Counted from the stretch's first letter, positions 48,201-61,531 are shown. The stretch is 64,000 nt of DNA from Phoebastria nigripes (GCA_035582835.1 JAYKAV010003352.1:255348-319347), one strand, 5' to 3'. Notes: generated by a model not told the origin, from the sequence alone. Program-made: numbers and translations.

Positions 48201-51200
48201 TGTACAGGGGAAAGAGGGAAAGTTTCCATCGCAGGGGATCACCTCCTTCCACTGTAACCTTGGGGTGGGAGGTATCAGGAACCTCGGGCTCCCTGCTCAC
48301 ATGCTGGACTCAGGTGCGGGCTAGAAGAGATAGGGAGCAGAGGGTTCCCAAAAGACACACAGGCATACACATTGAAATCAGAGCATCATGCTCGTTTTTA
48401 CAAGCAAACCAACTCTGGATCAGATCTAATTTTTTTTAACACCTAACTTTCTAATGATGGATATTATTCTATGATCAGGAACAAATGCTTCATCAACATG
48501 CAGTATTTTGTAGGAAAAATAAAACAGATCTTTCACCACATGTATTTTAGAGCTGATTCTTTGCCTGTATAGTCTCATTACACATTATTTTTATTATTAA
48601 GATTATTATTATTAATATGAAGCCCTGATACTTTTATCATGCTCTTTTTTTTTTATTTCCTTAGATGTTTTCTGTGCTTTGCCATGTGCTTTCTTTAAAA
48701 TACTTCCAGGCAACTTTAGACAGCAGAATCCACCTTCTTCTCTAGCATGACTGTAAGTTTGTTAGAAAGCAACACTTTTTCCCATACAGAGAAACCTGCA
48801 TTCCTGTTACCTAGGCCATTAGCATATATATTCAATTTCTATTAGAGGTGACAGCAACAAAACTTTTGTTGAAAATGCATTATGCAATCCAATACATCTG
48901 AGCTTTGCTTGTTCCCCTTATCAGAACAGGAGTTATTTACTTATTGTCCTGAAACAGTGATGAGGACCATAGTACAAAAGGATTTTAATCTTGTGTGACA
49001 AGAAGTCTGACATCCTTCTTGTTGTCACTGATGATGATTTCATTTCTCTAGAGCCTTATTACTGTTGGAAGCATTTAATGTTTTGGATATGAAAGCAGAT
49101 GTGATCAGACATTTGAGTCTGAGGGCTTCAGCTCGTTACCAACTTTGCAGGTAGTTTAGATGTCTGTCAGTGTTGCTCTTCCAGCGTGGGAAGGCTAAGG
49201 CATCTGTCTTGGTGTTCATGCTCCTGCTCTGGCCGGCCACTATGAACCTGAAGAAGATCTCAAATCTGTAGTTCACTGTGGTCTTTCTAGTCAAGATAAA
49301 AGGAGAGATAGGCAATGCATTTTGTATTTGACTCAAGTGCTTAGGTGGGTTCAGCAGGCTCTAGAACACAAAGCCCCATTGGAGCAATGCTCTGAATAGC
49401 GTAAAACTGTGTTTGGTCTCCCCTTTGCTTCCAAGGAGGGTTTTGCAGCCTGGATATCTTGAGATGAGGATTTCTGCCAACTGTGACTCAGGAAAAGAAT
49501 TTAAATGTGATGGCCTCAGCCTAGTCCTTGGTGGAATATTTGTCCACATCATAAAACCACTGGACACAATATGGAAATGCAATTGACATTAAACCAAATG
49601 ATATAATCCCATCTAATGGTATTATAATGAATCCCAAGTGAACTAAACATGATTGGGCAAGTATTTCAAAGTGTTACTGAAACAGTTTTTATAGTATAAA
49701 GGTCTGCATTTGCCAACCAGTGGCCAGACACACAGAACAGACTCTAATAAGTTAGCCAATTCCCACCCTGTAAACCTGTGGCTGTTTCTTAGCGAAACAT
49801 CTTTTTTTAATTAGTGCTTTTACTTTTTGAAGGATTCAAAGGAGTTTTCTGAAGTGTGTTTCATTTTTTTAAATACATTGCTCCTATTCCCAATTAGCTA
49901 TTTCTGGTCTGTAGTGAAATCCCCTGATGAGTAGAAGGGGATTAAATTTCTGTAAATCTACCATTTATGAACTTGTGAGTGGCTAAATGATGTTGGCCTT
50001 TCACCTAATGGCTGGTTGTGCCTTACGTGTCTGTATGGTTTGCTGTGTTATTCCTCTGCTCTGGTGTTATTGTTTTTACTAATTTTGCATAAGGTACATT
50101 CTGGCATGGTTCTAAAAATCTGATCCAAACAGTATGTGAGCACAGCTGACCGTCTGCTTGATTGAATGTCTTCCAAGTGCAATTTTCAAATTTTCTTTCC
50201 TCTGGAGAAATGGGGAGGGAAGAGAATGAGCTTTCCCTCCAATCTGGGATAGCATCTTCATTTTTGACCAGCTTGAGAAATTCATCCCTACAAAAGAGAA
50301 AGGTCATTTCCTAGCTCAATGCTACTCAAGAGTCTGGATGTTCTTGAAAGGGTGAGCTGTCCCTGAAGTCCCTCTAGGTCACATGAACTACTGAATAGCA
50401 TTCACAAAATTTTGAGATTGTGTCTGATATCTTGAAATGTGTTTCAAACACAAACCTGAAATAGATGTAGAAGTTTTCTTTGGATTCAGCAACATTTGCA
50501 AAAAGCATGTGTTTTGCATTTTCTCTTTATTGATCTAAATAGCTGCACAATATTCAAGTTGATAGAAAATGGAGCTCTGTATAGCTGGCCTTAGTGCAGC
50601 TTCCATTCTACTTTCTGATAATTATTAAATATCTTTCATTAAAGTTTGTCTGGAGACACTGATTGTCCAGAATAACAGGCTTACTGACAGCACAGCAGTT
50701 TCTCCGGTTATATGATACTCATGCACAAACTTCCACTAGTCACCATCTCAACTGTAGGTGAGCTAAGAGCCAAGGTCCCATTGACTTTCAAATGCAGTCA
50801 GGGATGTTTCCTCCCTTCAGGCTCTAGGACAGACAATCATTCATCAGAGTATTGCAGATGTACTTGATTCCCATTCAAAGCTTTCCTCTGCTCGTGCCAA
50901 TGCTATGTAAGAGCAATATAGACAAGGCTATTGTAGTAAGAGATATGTATGACCTGACCTGATTTGGGTAGGGCTATGCAATGGTCAACATGTCCTTGAA
51001 GGTTTCTTTTATGACCTGTGCGGAACAGCCAAGGATCGTGCTCATTTCAAACACCCTGTCACCAGTGATATTTGCTGCCTGTTACCCTTTACTGAGAGTG
51101 GCTTTTCCAGAAGGGGTGCTTCAGACACCCATAGTCTACTCTGAGCACTTGTATACTACAAACAGAAACATAGTACAGGCAGTACTCTGCAAATGTAAAC

Positions 51201-54200
51201 CTAGGTACAACATCAGAACAAAGCCTCTATCCAAACTGGACTGCAGCTCCCAGAGGCTTTTCTCCTTACTGCTGCCTGAGTTGAAGGAATGGCATCCCTC
51301 CTCTTCAGGCCTTCTGCTCAGAGCTTACTCACCCTATTAGATCTCTATAGGGCTCACCTAATGCTCACCTAACAGCCAGCCACCCTTCTATAATCCTGCC
51401 TGAGTTCCTGTGAGTTGCCTCAGGAGGAGTTTATAGCTCTTGCACCTTCATTGTGGACCAAGATAGGTCTTCTGCTGCCGCCACTCATACTTGGTTCTGG
51501 GACAAAGCAAAAAAGATCCACCCAAAAAATAAGAGGCTGCCCCCTGTGAACTGTACAGAGCTGTGTTATACGCTGGAACAAACATGGTGGCAGAGCACTT
51601 TTAAAGCACCTTCCTACTTGATTAAGAAGGTCAAGTTCAAGACTTGCTCTGCAGATATACTGGAGACTCTGAGCTGATCTAGCTGAGGTTAGCTGATGCT
51701 AGGCAATTGTTTCTCCACAGACTCTCAACTACAGTGTCCTGCTTTCAACAGGCTAGCCTACCTGGACCCTGGGCTTAAGAAGATTAAAATTCAAGAATCA
51801 AGAATCCAGAGTCAGTGACCAAAATGACCCCTGTTGGCCTTGAAACACAATAATTCTTCCACAATCTCAAATGTCCTTGTAGCTAACAATGGATGAGAAG
51901 TGTCTCTAGCAGGCACAGCAGCAGGCAGCTTGAAATCGTCTCAACAAAACTTGCATAACCAGTTAAGTTTCTATACCAGAGTAATACCTTTACTAAGAGT
52001 ACTGGAAGTTGTTTGAGTGCTGTAGCTATTTATATCCAGTAAGGATTTCCCCAGAAAAGAGAACATGAAAGATGATCTTGTCCTAAAATGCCTGAGTTCA
52101 ATGGAAAGTGAGCAATGAGCATTTTCTCTGGAAAACAAAGGATTTGCAATCTTTGCAAGCAATTGGGATCCCTTCATGATGTATTCAACAGAACATTTCT
52201 GGTCAGGCATTTTATAATGCTTTTGACTACTATGATGATGTAAGTGGTAGAAGACAAAAACAGATTGATAAATGTATTAGCCTTGAAAGTAAAATTCATC
52301 CCTGGTCACTCTGCTTGCAAATTTCAAGAACAGATTTAGCTGTCACCTGTTGATATTGAAACTACTGTAATCAAGAACACAGCATAATGCAATACCAAGA
52401 AAAATGTTAAGAACTGAGTCCTGAATCTCTGTTTCTGAAAGGACGAATTCAAAGAACCTTATTTGTTTTTTCCTGATTTCAGTGATTCATTGGACTTCTG
52501 CTTTGTCCCTTAGAGTACAAATCCTGTATATTTTAGTGGGAGAGTAAGCAATTTTCAAGGGCACTTTTCCACCCTAACTGAGGAGGAAAGTTAGTGATTA
52601 CTCACAGATATATATCATGTTACCAAAATGTCTACCATTGCCATAGGGTATTGACTACCCCATGATTTTCACCTGTGCCTTATGGGTTAGTGAGTCTGTA
52701 TATGGAGGGGAATGAGAGCAGCTAACCATCACACAGCAGCAGTCTTTTAAAAAAAGAAAAAAAAAAAAAGCATTCTGCCTGAGAGCAAAATAATAAACCA
52801 AGAACGGGCAACAGTCAGACGGTTTTAGCTTTTTCTTGGGTAAAGTGCTGTGGATATAGATTAACTTTGTTTGTTCAATATTTACTATATTTTCCTTTTA
52901 CGTGCTCTGAAACGAGGACTGGAAGCACTTTGCTAAATGGATTGAAATTATCCTAGCTTCACAGCATGCCTTGTAAGTGCCTGGTACTGTCTTTGGCTGT
53001 GCTGTTTTGCAACTACATAGAGCAACATCCTTTCAGGGGTTTCCATAGATTCCCCTGCCCCTGCTATGGCAACAGCACACTCTCAGCTCTGCTCCTTCTC
53101 AGTGCTGGAGGTCTGTTTGCATCAGAAAGATGCTGCTCCTTGGGAATCAGGCCATCCCGATGGGTCTGAAAGCTCAGACCTGCCCGGGAGCAGAGTCCCC
53201 TCAGAGTTTATGTGACCCCAAAACAACCACTAGCTGCTGCCAGGTGTATGAGGCACCTGAGCTTTGGCATCTCGTTCATGAGGCTGAGTTTGCCCTGGGA
53301 GTAGGGAGCAGGCCACTGCAAGTCTCTTCATGGGACTTTGACCATCTGTACCACTTCCCTCTACGCAGCATGGTCTTCAGATCGGGGTTTCCTTGTCCTA
53401 AAAAAAGCAGTGCTGACACCATGGAAGCTGGAAGAGATATTGCAGCCTCTCCGTGGCACAAACCCTACTGTTTTCAGAGGCAGAAGGACTCAATGACCTC
53501 ATGTAAATCAGATACACCTCTGTCCATTTATTGTCTCAGCTCATTGATTTTAGGATCTGGTAAAAAAAAAAAATCTAAACTCCAGCCATAGACATTTTGT
53601 CCACAATCCCATGTTTCCAACAATTTTTCAGATTTTTTTCTGTGTCTAAGACTTTTAATTATGGGCTAATTGCACAGCACCTGTGGGCTATTACCTCCTC
53701 CATCCCCCTATGCTGGCAAATAATCCCTGTGACAGCCTCTTTATGGGAATCATTGGCAAAGCATTGCTGATATTTTCTTAAATTTTGGAATCTGGTAGAT
53801 ATCTAAGGGAACAACCTGCACACCTGTACACTACTCTCCATCCCAAATAAATGGAGAAAGTTCCCACTTAATCCAGGGGGGCAAGAGCAGGTGGTGGGAG
53901 ACCTCATTGCCGTTGCACCCGTACCCTGTCCTCCTAGTAACTTTTGTACGGTTTAGGGCCCAGAGATGGAACGACTTTTGCATTCACTGAATTCTAAGTC
54001 AACGTGTATAAATGTCTGTTGATTTAATGTTTCTCTTTAACATTACGTGGAGGGAAGCTGCCTGAGGCAAATACAGTACTTAGAGGTGCAGTGTTACCGG
54101 AAACCTGTGGCCAGGCAGCCNGGCATAGACCATCCTCCCTAGCAAACATCTCTTACTTCGTTTTCCCCTTGCTGCCTTGAGTTTGATGTGAGCTTTCTTT

Positions 54201-55735
54201 GTTTACGGTATCAGAATCACTGATGAAGATAAATATTGGAAAGAGGAGCTGAGAGAGGTGCAAAGGTAGCGTTTGGCCGATCCTCAGAGAGCCTACACCT
54301 TCCCTCCGACCTTCACGCGATATTGATGGTTTCATAATGGCCATGCAGGAATATGGGATCAAAGGGAATATGTGAGTGTTATTGGTTCTAACTACCCAAG
54401 CTTAGCCATGCTTTTAACTTTAAAAGCCTTGGAGAAACAGCTTCTGTTTTGTTTTACATTTCATCTGATACAGCTTGCCTTAGTAGCCAATTAGCATTTC
54501 GTGATTGCGTGTAATAATCCTGCGTGCTCAGGCTGTGCGCTCTGTGTGTTTCTGAATGCCGTACGTCAGGCTGAGGTGTCACACTGGAGGCTGTGTTCCC
54601 GGTCCTGTCATCTTCAAAACACAATGTGTTAGGTCATCACCGTTAAGTAAGCCTTCAGGTGTTCAGTCTGGTAAAGTTGCTTTTTTTGGTTTTATTGTTT
54701 GGGTTTTTTCATTACTATATTGAAAAAAATGGGATCTTTATTCTGTAGAGGAGATCTTCTAGTAAAGGAGATACTGTGGGGTATGGTTCTTTTCAGACCA
54801 GAAGTTAAGATGCTTTTGTAGTCATGGATGGAAGAGAAAAGGGAAGAGGAAAGAGGTTTGAGCTTTTTTATTAATCTGTAGCTTATAAGACTCCATTTTG
54901 TGTGCCTATGGCAATAACATTTGAGGACATGCTTTTTACTGTCATTTCTCAGTATTATATATACCGATCACTAAACTCTCCAGAAATTAATATAGTTTGC
55001 TAACCACTTACAAAGTAGTTGTTGAAATGTGCAAGCGATAAACCAGCAAAAACATGCACCAAAACCAGTGTTTATTTCTGTTCCTTTAGTTAATTCCTTT
55101 TCCCTGTTCCTCTTGCTACAGAAAATGGTGGTTGTGACGGATACCATCTGCATGCCAGGAGAAAGGAGCAAGTCCCCAAATCCCTGGCTGCAAAGTTTAC
55201 ATGCAAAAAGTGTCTCCCTCCCCTCCTGTGCAGCGGAGCTGATTCGTAGCTGTCAGCCAGCCCGCAGGACAGCTTGTACCCCCAGAGCTGGGAGCTTGTT
55301 TGCTTTTCAGCTGCTGCCTGCCCTCCAGCACGCTTGCTGATGTGCCCCAGCAGGCTTTGCTCCTGCCAGTCCCAACAGGAGCAGGGCTCAGAGCTGCCAG
55401 GTTGCATCTGCATCGCTGCAGGTGGGTAAGCAGTGCGGGAGCTGGGGGGGTCCCAGGCTCTTCAGGTAAAGGCAGGAAATCTAGACAAGGAGGGGAGCGT
55501 AAATGCAGGCTGGAGTATAAATGCTGGCCCCGACTGGGAGGAATCAAAGGGAAGCAGCTGTTTTGAATGGGGAATAAAAGAGCAATGCTGAAGTGGTTGT
55601 GAAGTGGCTTGCGTTAACTGGAGAAGGGGTAATGCTGGTTGCAGGCAGTGGCAACTTTGCAGGCTCCACAAAGCAACTATTTCCTTGTGTTGCTCCCTGT
55701 CCTTTGGGATGCAGAATAGCTCTGTGTATGCTGTC
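45254..55735. other. Non-coding stretch, no gene seen
   Basis: About 10 kb without a recognisable gene. The longest frame (53130-53591, plus, 153 codons) has no domain and ends in a poly-A-derived lysine run. An A-run stands near 52757-52770. Palindromic-repeat half-motifs occur near 50775-50795 and 52471-52500. The region 55240-55520 is GC-richer but not CpG-dense. Confidence 0.55.
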
Positions 55736-55804
55736 TTTTTTTTTTTTTTTTGTCTTTTTTTTTTTTTCCCGATTCCCCTTTTTTTGTTGTTGTTGTTTTG
55801 GGGG

Positions 55805-55837
<33 letters not shown>

Positions 55838-55842
55838 TTTTT
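55736..55842. repeat. T-rich low-complexity tract
   Basis: Several T runs with short interruptions (GTC, CCCGATTCCCC, three GTT steps, GGGGG) end in a run of 28 T at 55815-55842. Frames through it give phenylalanine- or lysine-rich peptides that are not genes. It may be the tail of an unrecognised retroposed sequence on the minus strand, but no body was identified. Confidence 0.9.
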
Positions 55843-56764
55843 GAAATCTCCAGCTTTGAACCCATTTTGGTTCAGCCTGTGGCGATTTCCCTGCCTGGAG
55901 AGGCGGCTCTGAAGGAGGACTGAAAACCTGGCACTTGAGTTTGCAAGTGAGTGAGACAGTTGGCTCCCTCCAGATGTGAGTAGGGGTGTAAACTTTCACA
56001 GTGGCAAGGTAAACTGCTGAAGGGTTTGGGGAGCTGTTTCAGAACATGAACCTGACCCCTGAGCTAACACAACAGCGGAGAAGTCCCCAGGGACCCTTGC
56101 AGGACCAGATGTCAGTCCATGGAAATCAGTTTTATACTGATTTTCAAACATCTGCAGTGTGTCTGGTTAATGGCAAGCGGATGTATTTTATGCTTTTCAG
56201 GCTACCTGTTGCTAGTTTCTTTATTTGGCTGTATCAATACGGAGATGGATATGAAACAAACACAGATCTCTTTGTGGACAATCTACCTATGGGTAGAAAT
56301 GTTACTTTAGTTGAACCCCTGTCTTGCAATGAATAATTCAACCATCCGTAACTATATCCATGTTTAAACATGGTTACTTACCACTGCCTTCTGTCAGCGT
56401 TCAGCTATTAAAATAGCAACAACATATAGTAATTTGAGCCAGCTTTATATTAACCTGTGTGTGGTTTATAAGAGATACTCCTTGAACGGTTTCTGATGGT
56501 CAACAACCACTGTAAATAAATGTCAAGGTCTACTTCATTTATGAACGATCATTAAAAATCATTGGTTGACTTGGCCTGAAACATGAATGAAAGATACTTA
56601 CTTTTTGATCTCCTGAATTCTGTTGTGTGATACAGGGCACTGGCTCTTTCAGGTGCTGTCACTGTAAGACATCGCTCTCAGCTCTGACAGCTCTGTGCAG
56701 AGAATGCATTACCTGCACACGTGGGATGATGCACAGAGGTGTCTCCACGTTAAAACGCGATGCA
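55843..56764. other. Non-coding stretch, no gene seen
   Basis: No recognisable gene or repeat. A plus-strand frame at 56046-56336 is open for 96 codons but shows no family features. Confidence 0.5.
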
Positions 56765-57050
56765 TGCCAACGTCACTGANTACCAAGCCAAAGCCTGCTG
56801 CAAAAGCTGGTGTTGTGCAGAACACGGATGGTTTATTAGCAGAGCTGCGCTTTTATAGAAAGGGCATTCAGGAAAAGTACTTATAGTCAGTATTTACAAA
56901 AAAACTGGGAAACAACAGGACTGCCTGTTGCATGGATCTAACTGTTCCTTTACCTGAGCTGTCTGAGTGCTGGCGAGTCTTATCTGGTGCTGTTTATGGG
57001 GGAAAAAATAGTGGATGTTCCCAGGGTGGTACCTGGAAAACCACTGGGCA
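56765..57050 (-). mobile_element. Retroviral LTR-like element (probable solo LTR)
   Basis: Read on the minus strand the segment has TATAAAA (complement of 56851-56857), then AATAAA only 13 bases further (complement of 56832-56837), then a TGTTCTGCACAACACC U5-like stretch. A very short R region with the polyadenylation signal close to the TATA box is typical of small alpha/beta-type LTRs of birds. Ends were chosen so that the element starts TGCC and ends GGCA (286 bases). No convincing target-site duplication is seen, so the borders are uncertain. No internal retroviral genes flank it. Confidence 0.42.
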
Positions 57051-57108
57051 GATAGGATAAGAGGATCTCTTAGGATCCACTCAGGGCTTCTCTTAGGATA
57101 AGAGGAAT
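57051..57108. repeat. Short mosaic of direct repeats
   Basis: TAGGATAAGAGGA occurs at 57053-57065 and 57094-57106, and TCTCTTAGGAT at 57066-57076 and 57089-57099. The pieces overlap and also form partial inverted repeats (TAAGA/TCTTA). They lie directly beside the LTR-like element and may reflect replication slippage or template switching there. Confidence 0.85.
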
Positions 57109-57195
57109 CATACAGATAGAGTAGTGTGTCCTTCCTCTTAAGCACATCCCATAGTGTTCCCCAAGAGCAAGGAGCTGAGGTGAGATCTATATTTT

Positions 57196-57320
57196 ACTTT
57201 GCTTCCAGCTTACTGTGCTCCTTGACCAAATCATTTAACTTCCTCATGTTTCAGCTCAGCTATCTAAAGAAATGCATACTTACCAGAAATGTGCAAGAAC
57301 TTAGCTACTATGCACATTGA
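57196..57320 (-). repeat. MIR-like SINE remnant
   Basis: CTCCTTGACCAAATCATTTAACTTC, TCATGTTTCAGCTCAGCTATCT and AAAGAAATGCATACTTACC match in order the reverse complement of the MIR core (ccttgggcaagtcacttaacctc, ctcagtttcctcatctgtaaaatggg, tacctacc). Confidence 0.5.
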
Positions 57321-59148
57321 ATTGAAGCGCTGGTGATGAGTATGATATATAATTTTACACCTTATACACATACAGATTTAAACTAACTGTAAACCAATTT
57401 TTGGAATAGTACATGGGAAACCCTGCTCCAGAAACCACTTTAGGTCACTATCAGGTACCTAATTTCCTCGTACTTTTTCTAGAAAACAGCATCATGGAAG
57501 TTGCTAGTTTCTGTAGTAAAGGTTGACAGAAATGAGTCTCAAATGCCTACAGCTAGTAGAAATAGTAGTAGTAGAAATGTTACTAGTATTTCTACATTTA
57601 ATACTAATAAAACTAAAAAAATTGACAAGATGATAGTTGCAAAATCTGTATAGAAACAGAGAATTCTCCCTCTAAAAAAGTTCCATTTCCTATAAGAAAG
57701 GTTCAACTCATTTCTGCATCTGCAGTTTATTCTGCATTTCTGCTTTGCTCTTAAATACACACTACTTTCACCAAGCTGACAGCTGAGTCCCTGTGCCTCC
57801 TACAAAAAGAATGGGAGAGCATCCTTTGCCATCCTCTTAGTGTATTTTACAACAGCTAAAACATGCAGTAAGCAATTTGTTCAGCTTAATCAAAGGCCAG
57901 TTTCTCCATTAATACTTTCCCATGACACTGAATGAAGTGGAAGAGTTTTGAAGGCTTCTGAGGTTTACATCAGGAACAAATGCAAAACTGTGGAAGGTGC
58001 CTTGCTCCTTGCAATATCGATCGTGTAGCCTTTCAGAGGGAACATTTCCAATTTTTTTTTCAAATAATTAAAGTATAATATTTTACAGCCTGATAAAATT
58101 TACAGGGACCCTTGGCAAGTAATTATAGTGCTTCTTTAAAAGAGACCCCATAAAAGATGCATGATTAGAAAGTTAAGGATCTGGATAGAATTACAACGAT
58201 GTGACAAATAATTTACAAGCGATAAACCATCCCAAGGAGAGGGGGAGGGTGATTAAAGGAAAAAGGGGGAAAGACACATTAAACTAACCAGTGATGAAGT
58301 CTCACAATTAAAATAATAAATTTCCCCCCTGTGTTTAGTGTTAAGTTTTTGTAACTACAAGTTGCTGTGCTTTGGCTGGAGAAAAGATTCTCTCTGGCTA
58401 GAAAAGCTCTAGCTTAATGTTGATGTGAGGCATTTCTTTTCATCAGAGGTTGTTCTGAATTTGGCGCAGTAGCTCTCATTTTATTACATGCTTAAGATAA
58501 ATATTCTGTATAGATGTTCGGCAGTACTAATGATCCCTAAGATTGTGGAACAGTAGCTTGGAGGATTTTTATCTGCCTCCAGATGTTGGCTGAACTCATT
58601 TTTTATAGAGCACATTTATTAGGTTTCAGCAGAAAAAAAAGAAAAAAACCAGTGATGGATTCCAGCTCAAAACACCCCCAGATTTGGGGAAAATGCAGGT
58701 TTGGATATGGATTTGAACTTTGATGGTAGAGCCCATATTTACAGGAGGTGAAAGGCAACTGTGACAGAATGAATAAGGGGAAAAAAAACTTTCTCAGTTT
58801 TTTCTCACCTTAATCACTCCCCCTTACAAAAATATCAAGGTCAAAGAGTATGTTTGTCCCAGTGCTAACAATCGGTACCAGCACCAGACCTACAACAAGC
58901 GACTGCTGCAGCTGTGCTAGGCTCAGCTGTGCTGAGCCCGGCAGGTTGGGGGGGATCCCAGCTCCCACCCACACGAAGAGATGGAGAGCACATGTACAAA
59001 ATGGGCTTCCCTCACAGGGGAGACGAGGTGATACAGAACATGACATTCGCCTGTGTGAAAGTCTTTTCACAACACAGGGCAATGCAAATAGCACCTTACA
59101 CCAGGCTCAAGTGAGCAGCAGAGGATCCATGTNGATCTTCCTACTCAC
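57321..59148. other. Non-coding stretch, includes possible conserved element
   Basis: No gene is seen. A TAGTAG/AAAT simple repeat lies near 57551-57590. From about 58010 to 58330 the sequence has several AATTA/TAATTAT sites and no repeat signature, in the style of a conserved non-coding element. This is only an impression. Confidence 0.42.
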
Positions 59149-59189
59149 CTTTCCCCTCACGTGGACAGCAAAATAAGTCACAACCCAAT
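59149..59189 (-). other. Small exon-like segment
   Basis: On the minus strand an acceptor TTTTCTTTACAG precedes 59189 and a donor AAAG then GTGAGT follows 59149, 41 bases apart. One frame is open across this piece and upstream to about 59380. If the exon were larger it would begin further upstream, where no good acceptor is seen. The peptide (including FFTDWVVTYFAVHVRGK) is not recognised. It could be chance. Confidence 0.18.
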
Positions 59190-59382
59190 CTGTAAAGAAA
59201 ACTTCGTTAATTTTAATTCCAATGTTGCTTCTGTCTTCTGGAGCAGCAGGACCTTCAAAGAAAATAGCAACATGTTGTTCTGGGATTTCTAGATGATTTA
59301 CAGAGCACNGAGACTGATTCTCCACCAGATAATCAGTTGCATCCCTCATTGCTTTAACAAAGGTGTACCTCCTTTGAGTCAG

Positions 59383-59461
59383 TCTATATTTTTATGTTGT
59401 ATATATAATCTATTTATATTTTTATATTTTTGTTTATATTTTATACACTTTTATATTTTGC
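59383..59461. repeat. AT-rich low-complexity block
   Basis: Nearly pure A/T with recurring TATATTTTTATATTTT strings. It behaves as simple sequence and may be a matrix-attachment-like region. Confidence 0.8.
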
Positions 59462-59840
59462 TTTGACAACTCCAATTAATATCTAAGAAGCTTGAGTAAC
59501 TTTGTGAGAAAGGGATTTTTCTGCCCTGTTAACACATGAGATAGATAGCCTGCAGCCTTTTTAAAGGTATTGCATTTTTTCATTGCAGCCCCAAATGGGC
59601 ACATTTAGTTAGTGGTGACTCCACATCAGATCATCTGAAATGCTCCACGTCCTGGCACTGGGGATTTTACTCTGGCCCTTTTGTATCTAAAGAAGTTTTG
59701 CAAAGGAAAAATCTAATTCAAGTCAGGCTGAACACTGAAGGTGTAGGAGCATAAATTTGACACCAGGTTGATTTTAGTGCGCTGCTGATTTATCCTGCAG
59801 TAATTGCAGAATCAAGCACATTAATCAGATTGATTTGTGC

Positions 59841-59867
59841 ACATCTGTTTTTCAAAAAAACAGATGT
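59841..59867. repeat. Perfect 12-bp hairpin with 3-base loop
   Basis: ACATCTGTTTTT, loop CAA, AAAAACAGATGT: the arms are exact reverse complements. The stem is too short for a microRNA precursor. Each arm contains CATCTG, an E-box. Confidence 0.9.
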
Positions 59868-61516
59868 TGATCAGATGAAAAAGAAGTGCAATTCTCCTTA
59901 CACCGACTGACGTAAATCAGGAGTCAAATAATTGAAGGTACCTGCAATAGATGCCCATGGCAATGAGAGAAGAATGATACCTGAGGTCTCATGTTCCTTA
60001 AGAAGCCCATTTTGGGGCTCACTTTATTTTATTAAATCACTCATGTGAGTCTCCCCAGCTTCTCTACTTCACTGGTAGCAGAAAGGGCACTCAATATTTT
60101 TGTGAGACTTCTGGCGAGACCTAACCATCTCTTCTCGTATCCTATAATGGCAAAAGTGGAAAGAATATTATAAAATCTTTCCCTTCTGAGCATATCTGAT
60201 AATTCCTCTTTAAACCCCTTTATTGGGGCAGGCTCTAATTTATTCACAAGTAACAGTGGATTAACGGGAATTGGAATAAAGTGGATTTTTGCAAATAAAA
60301 ATCGAAATGACTCTACTTCTCTAGAACTAGCAAAACGCTGTGGGCTTAACACCTCCTGAAGATGAACTGAGGAAATGATTTCAAGGCCTTAGTTGTCACT
60401 TGCAATATCAATCAGACTTCACCTTCCCCATGGCCTGAGCGTAGTACAGTCAGCGAATAAAATCGGAAAGAGAGAAACTACAGGAAAAACTACAGAGATT
60501 TCCCAAAGAAACACCTTTTCTGCTTCTCTCATTCTAGCCCTAGGATCCAAATGTTGTAACCCTGTTGCCATATTCTTGCGGTTTGTTGAGTGGAAAATGC
60601 ACATGTGTTCAAACAGCTGTATTGTTAGAGGCTCAATCCTAAATGTAGTGCAACATCTGTAGGACAAGGGAGAGGTGTCAACTGAAGTGTATAAACCTCG
60701 AGCTAATGATACGGCGCTGTGTTGACAAAGCCTTCTGTTGGAGCTGAAATTTTCCTCAGCACAGAGTGGCAGGCGGTTCGACGTTTTCCAGACGTTCAAA
60801 GGGACACCTTCTGTGGGATTTCTCCTCCTTTCCTGCCNGCGCTTCACACACTGAGATCCCTGGGACTTGAGAACCGGCTTCTCAGCTGCTCTGCAGCAGC
60901 AGATTGCAAGATCTCGCCTTTTGGGGGCTGTTTGTTAGCACTGTGTCTTCTGAGCAGCTTGAAAGTGGAATTTTGTTACTCTCAGTCCTCCCCTTTTCTT
61001 TGAAGGATTCATACAAGGGTGAGCTCAGGGGTAATGCATGCCCGAGCTGCTCTCACTGCAGTCATGGTGCCACATTCATAACTCCTGCGCTGAAAGGCAC
61101 TGGTGGCCGGGGCAAGGGAATTGTCTCCAGAATTTTTTGAATGAGACACAACTGGCATGCTCTGAAGCCAAAAAGCCTCTTGTGTAGCAAATAAGCAAAT
61201 TCAGAAGATGCTTTTCCAGTTGAAATATATACACACACTTCTTTTTTTCTTGTTTATTCTCATTTGCAAGAACTGGTGTCCTGGTTCCAGCTGGGACAGA
61301 GTTAACTTTCTTCCCAGTAGCTGGGGGGGTGTGCTGTGTTTTGGGTTTGGTATAATAGGAGCGTTGATGGCCCATTGATGTTTTGTGTGCTGCTGGGTGG
61401 TGCTTGCACCGGGGACTTTTTGGCCTCCCATGCCCTGCCAGGTGCATGGGAAGCTGGCGAGGGGAGCATAGCCGGGGTGGTTGANCCAGCTGGCCAATGG
61501 GGTATTCCATACCATG

Positions 61517-61524
61517 TGACGTCA
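61517..61524 (+). promoter_or_regulatory. CRE (CREB/ATF site) in U3
   Basis: A perfect palindromic TGACGTCA lies 8 bases before the TATA box. It is the consensus CREB/ATF binding site and probably drives LTR transcription. Confidence 0.8.
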
Positions 61525-61531
61525 TGCTTAG

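Larger units (their letters stand above)
59190..61276. other. Non-coding stretch upstream of the provirus
   Basis: Contains an AT-rich block at 59383-59461, a perfect hairpin at 59841-59867, and a minus-strand stretch (60041 to about 60945) open in one frame apart from two stops. The peptide of that stretch is not recognised, so no gene is called. Confidence 0.45.

Noticed and set aside
48465..48482. ATTCTATGATC, like a CR1 tail
   Set aside because: A single short match without the preceding CR1 3' region.
53130..53591. 153-codon plus-strand open frame
   Set aside because: No recognisable motif, and it ends in lysines encoded by an A-run, so it looks accidental.
55544..55999. 151-codon lysine-rich minus-strand frame
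   Set aside because: It is a translation of the T-rich low-complexity tract at 55736-55842.
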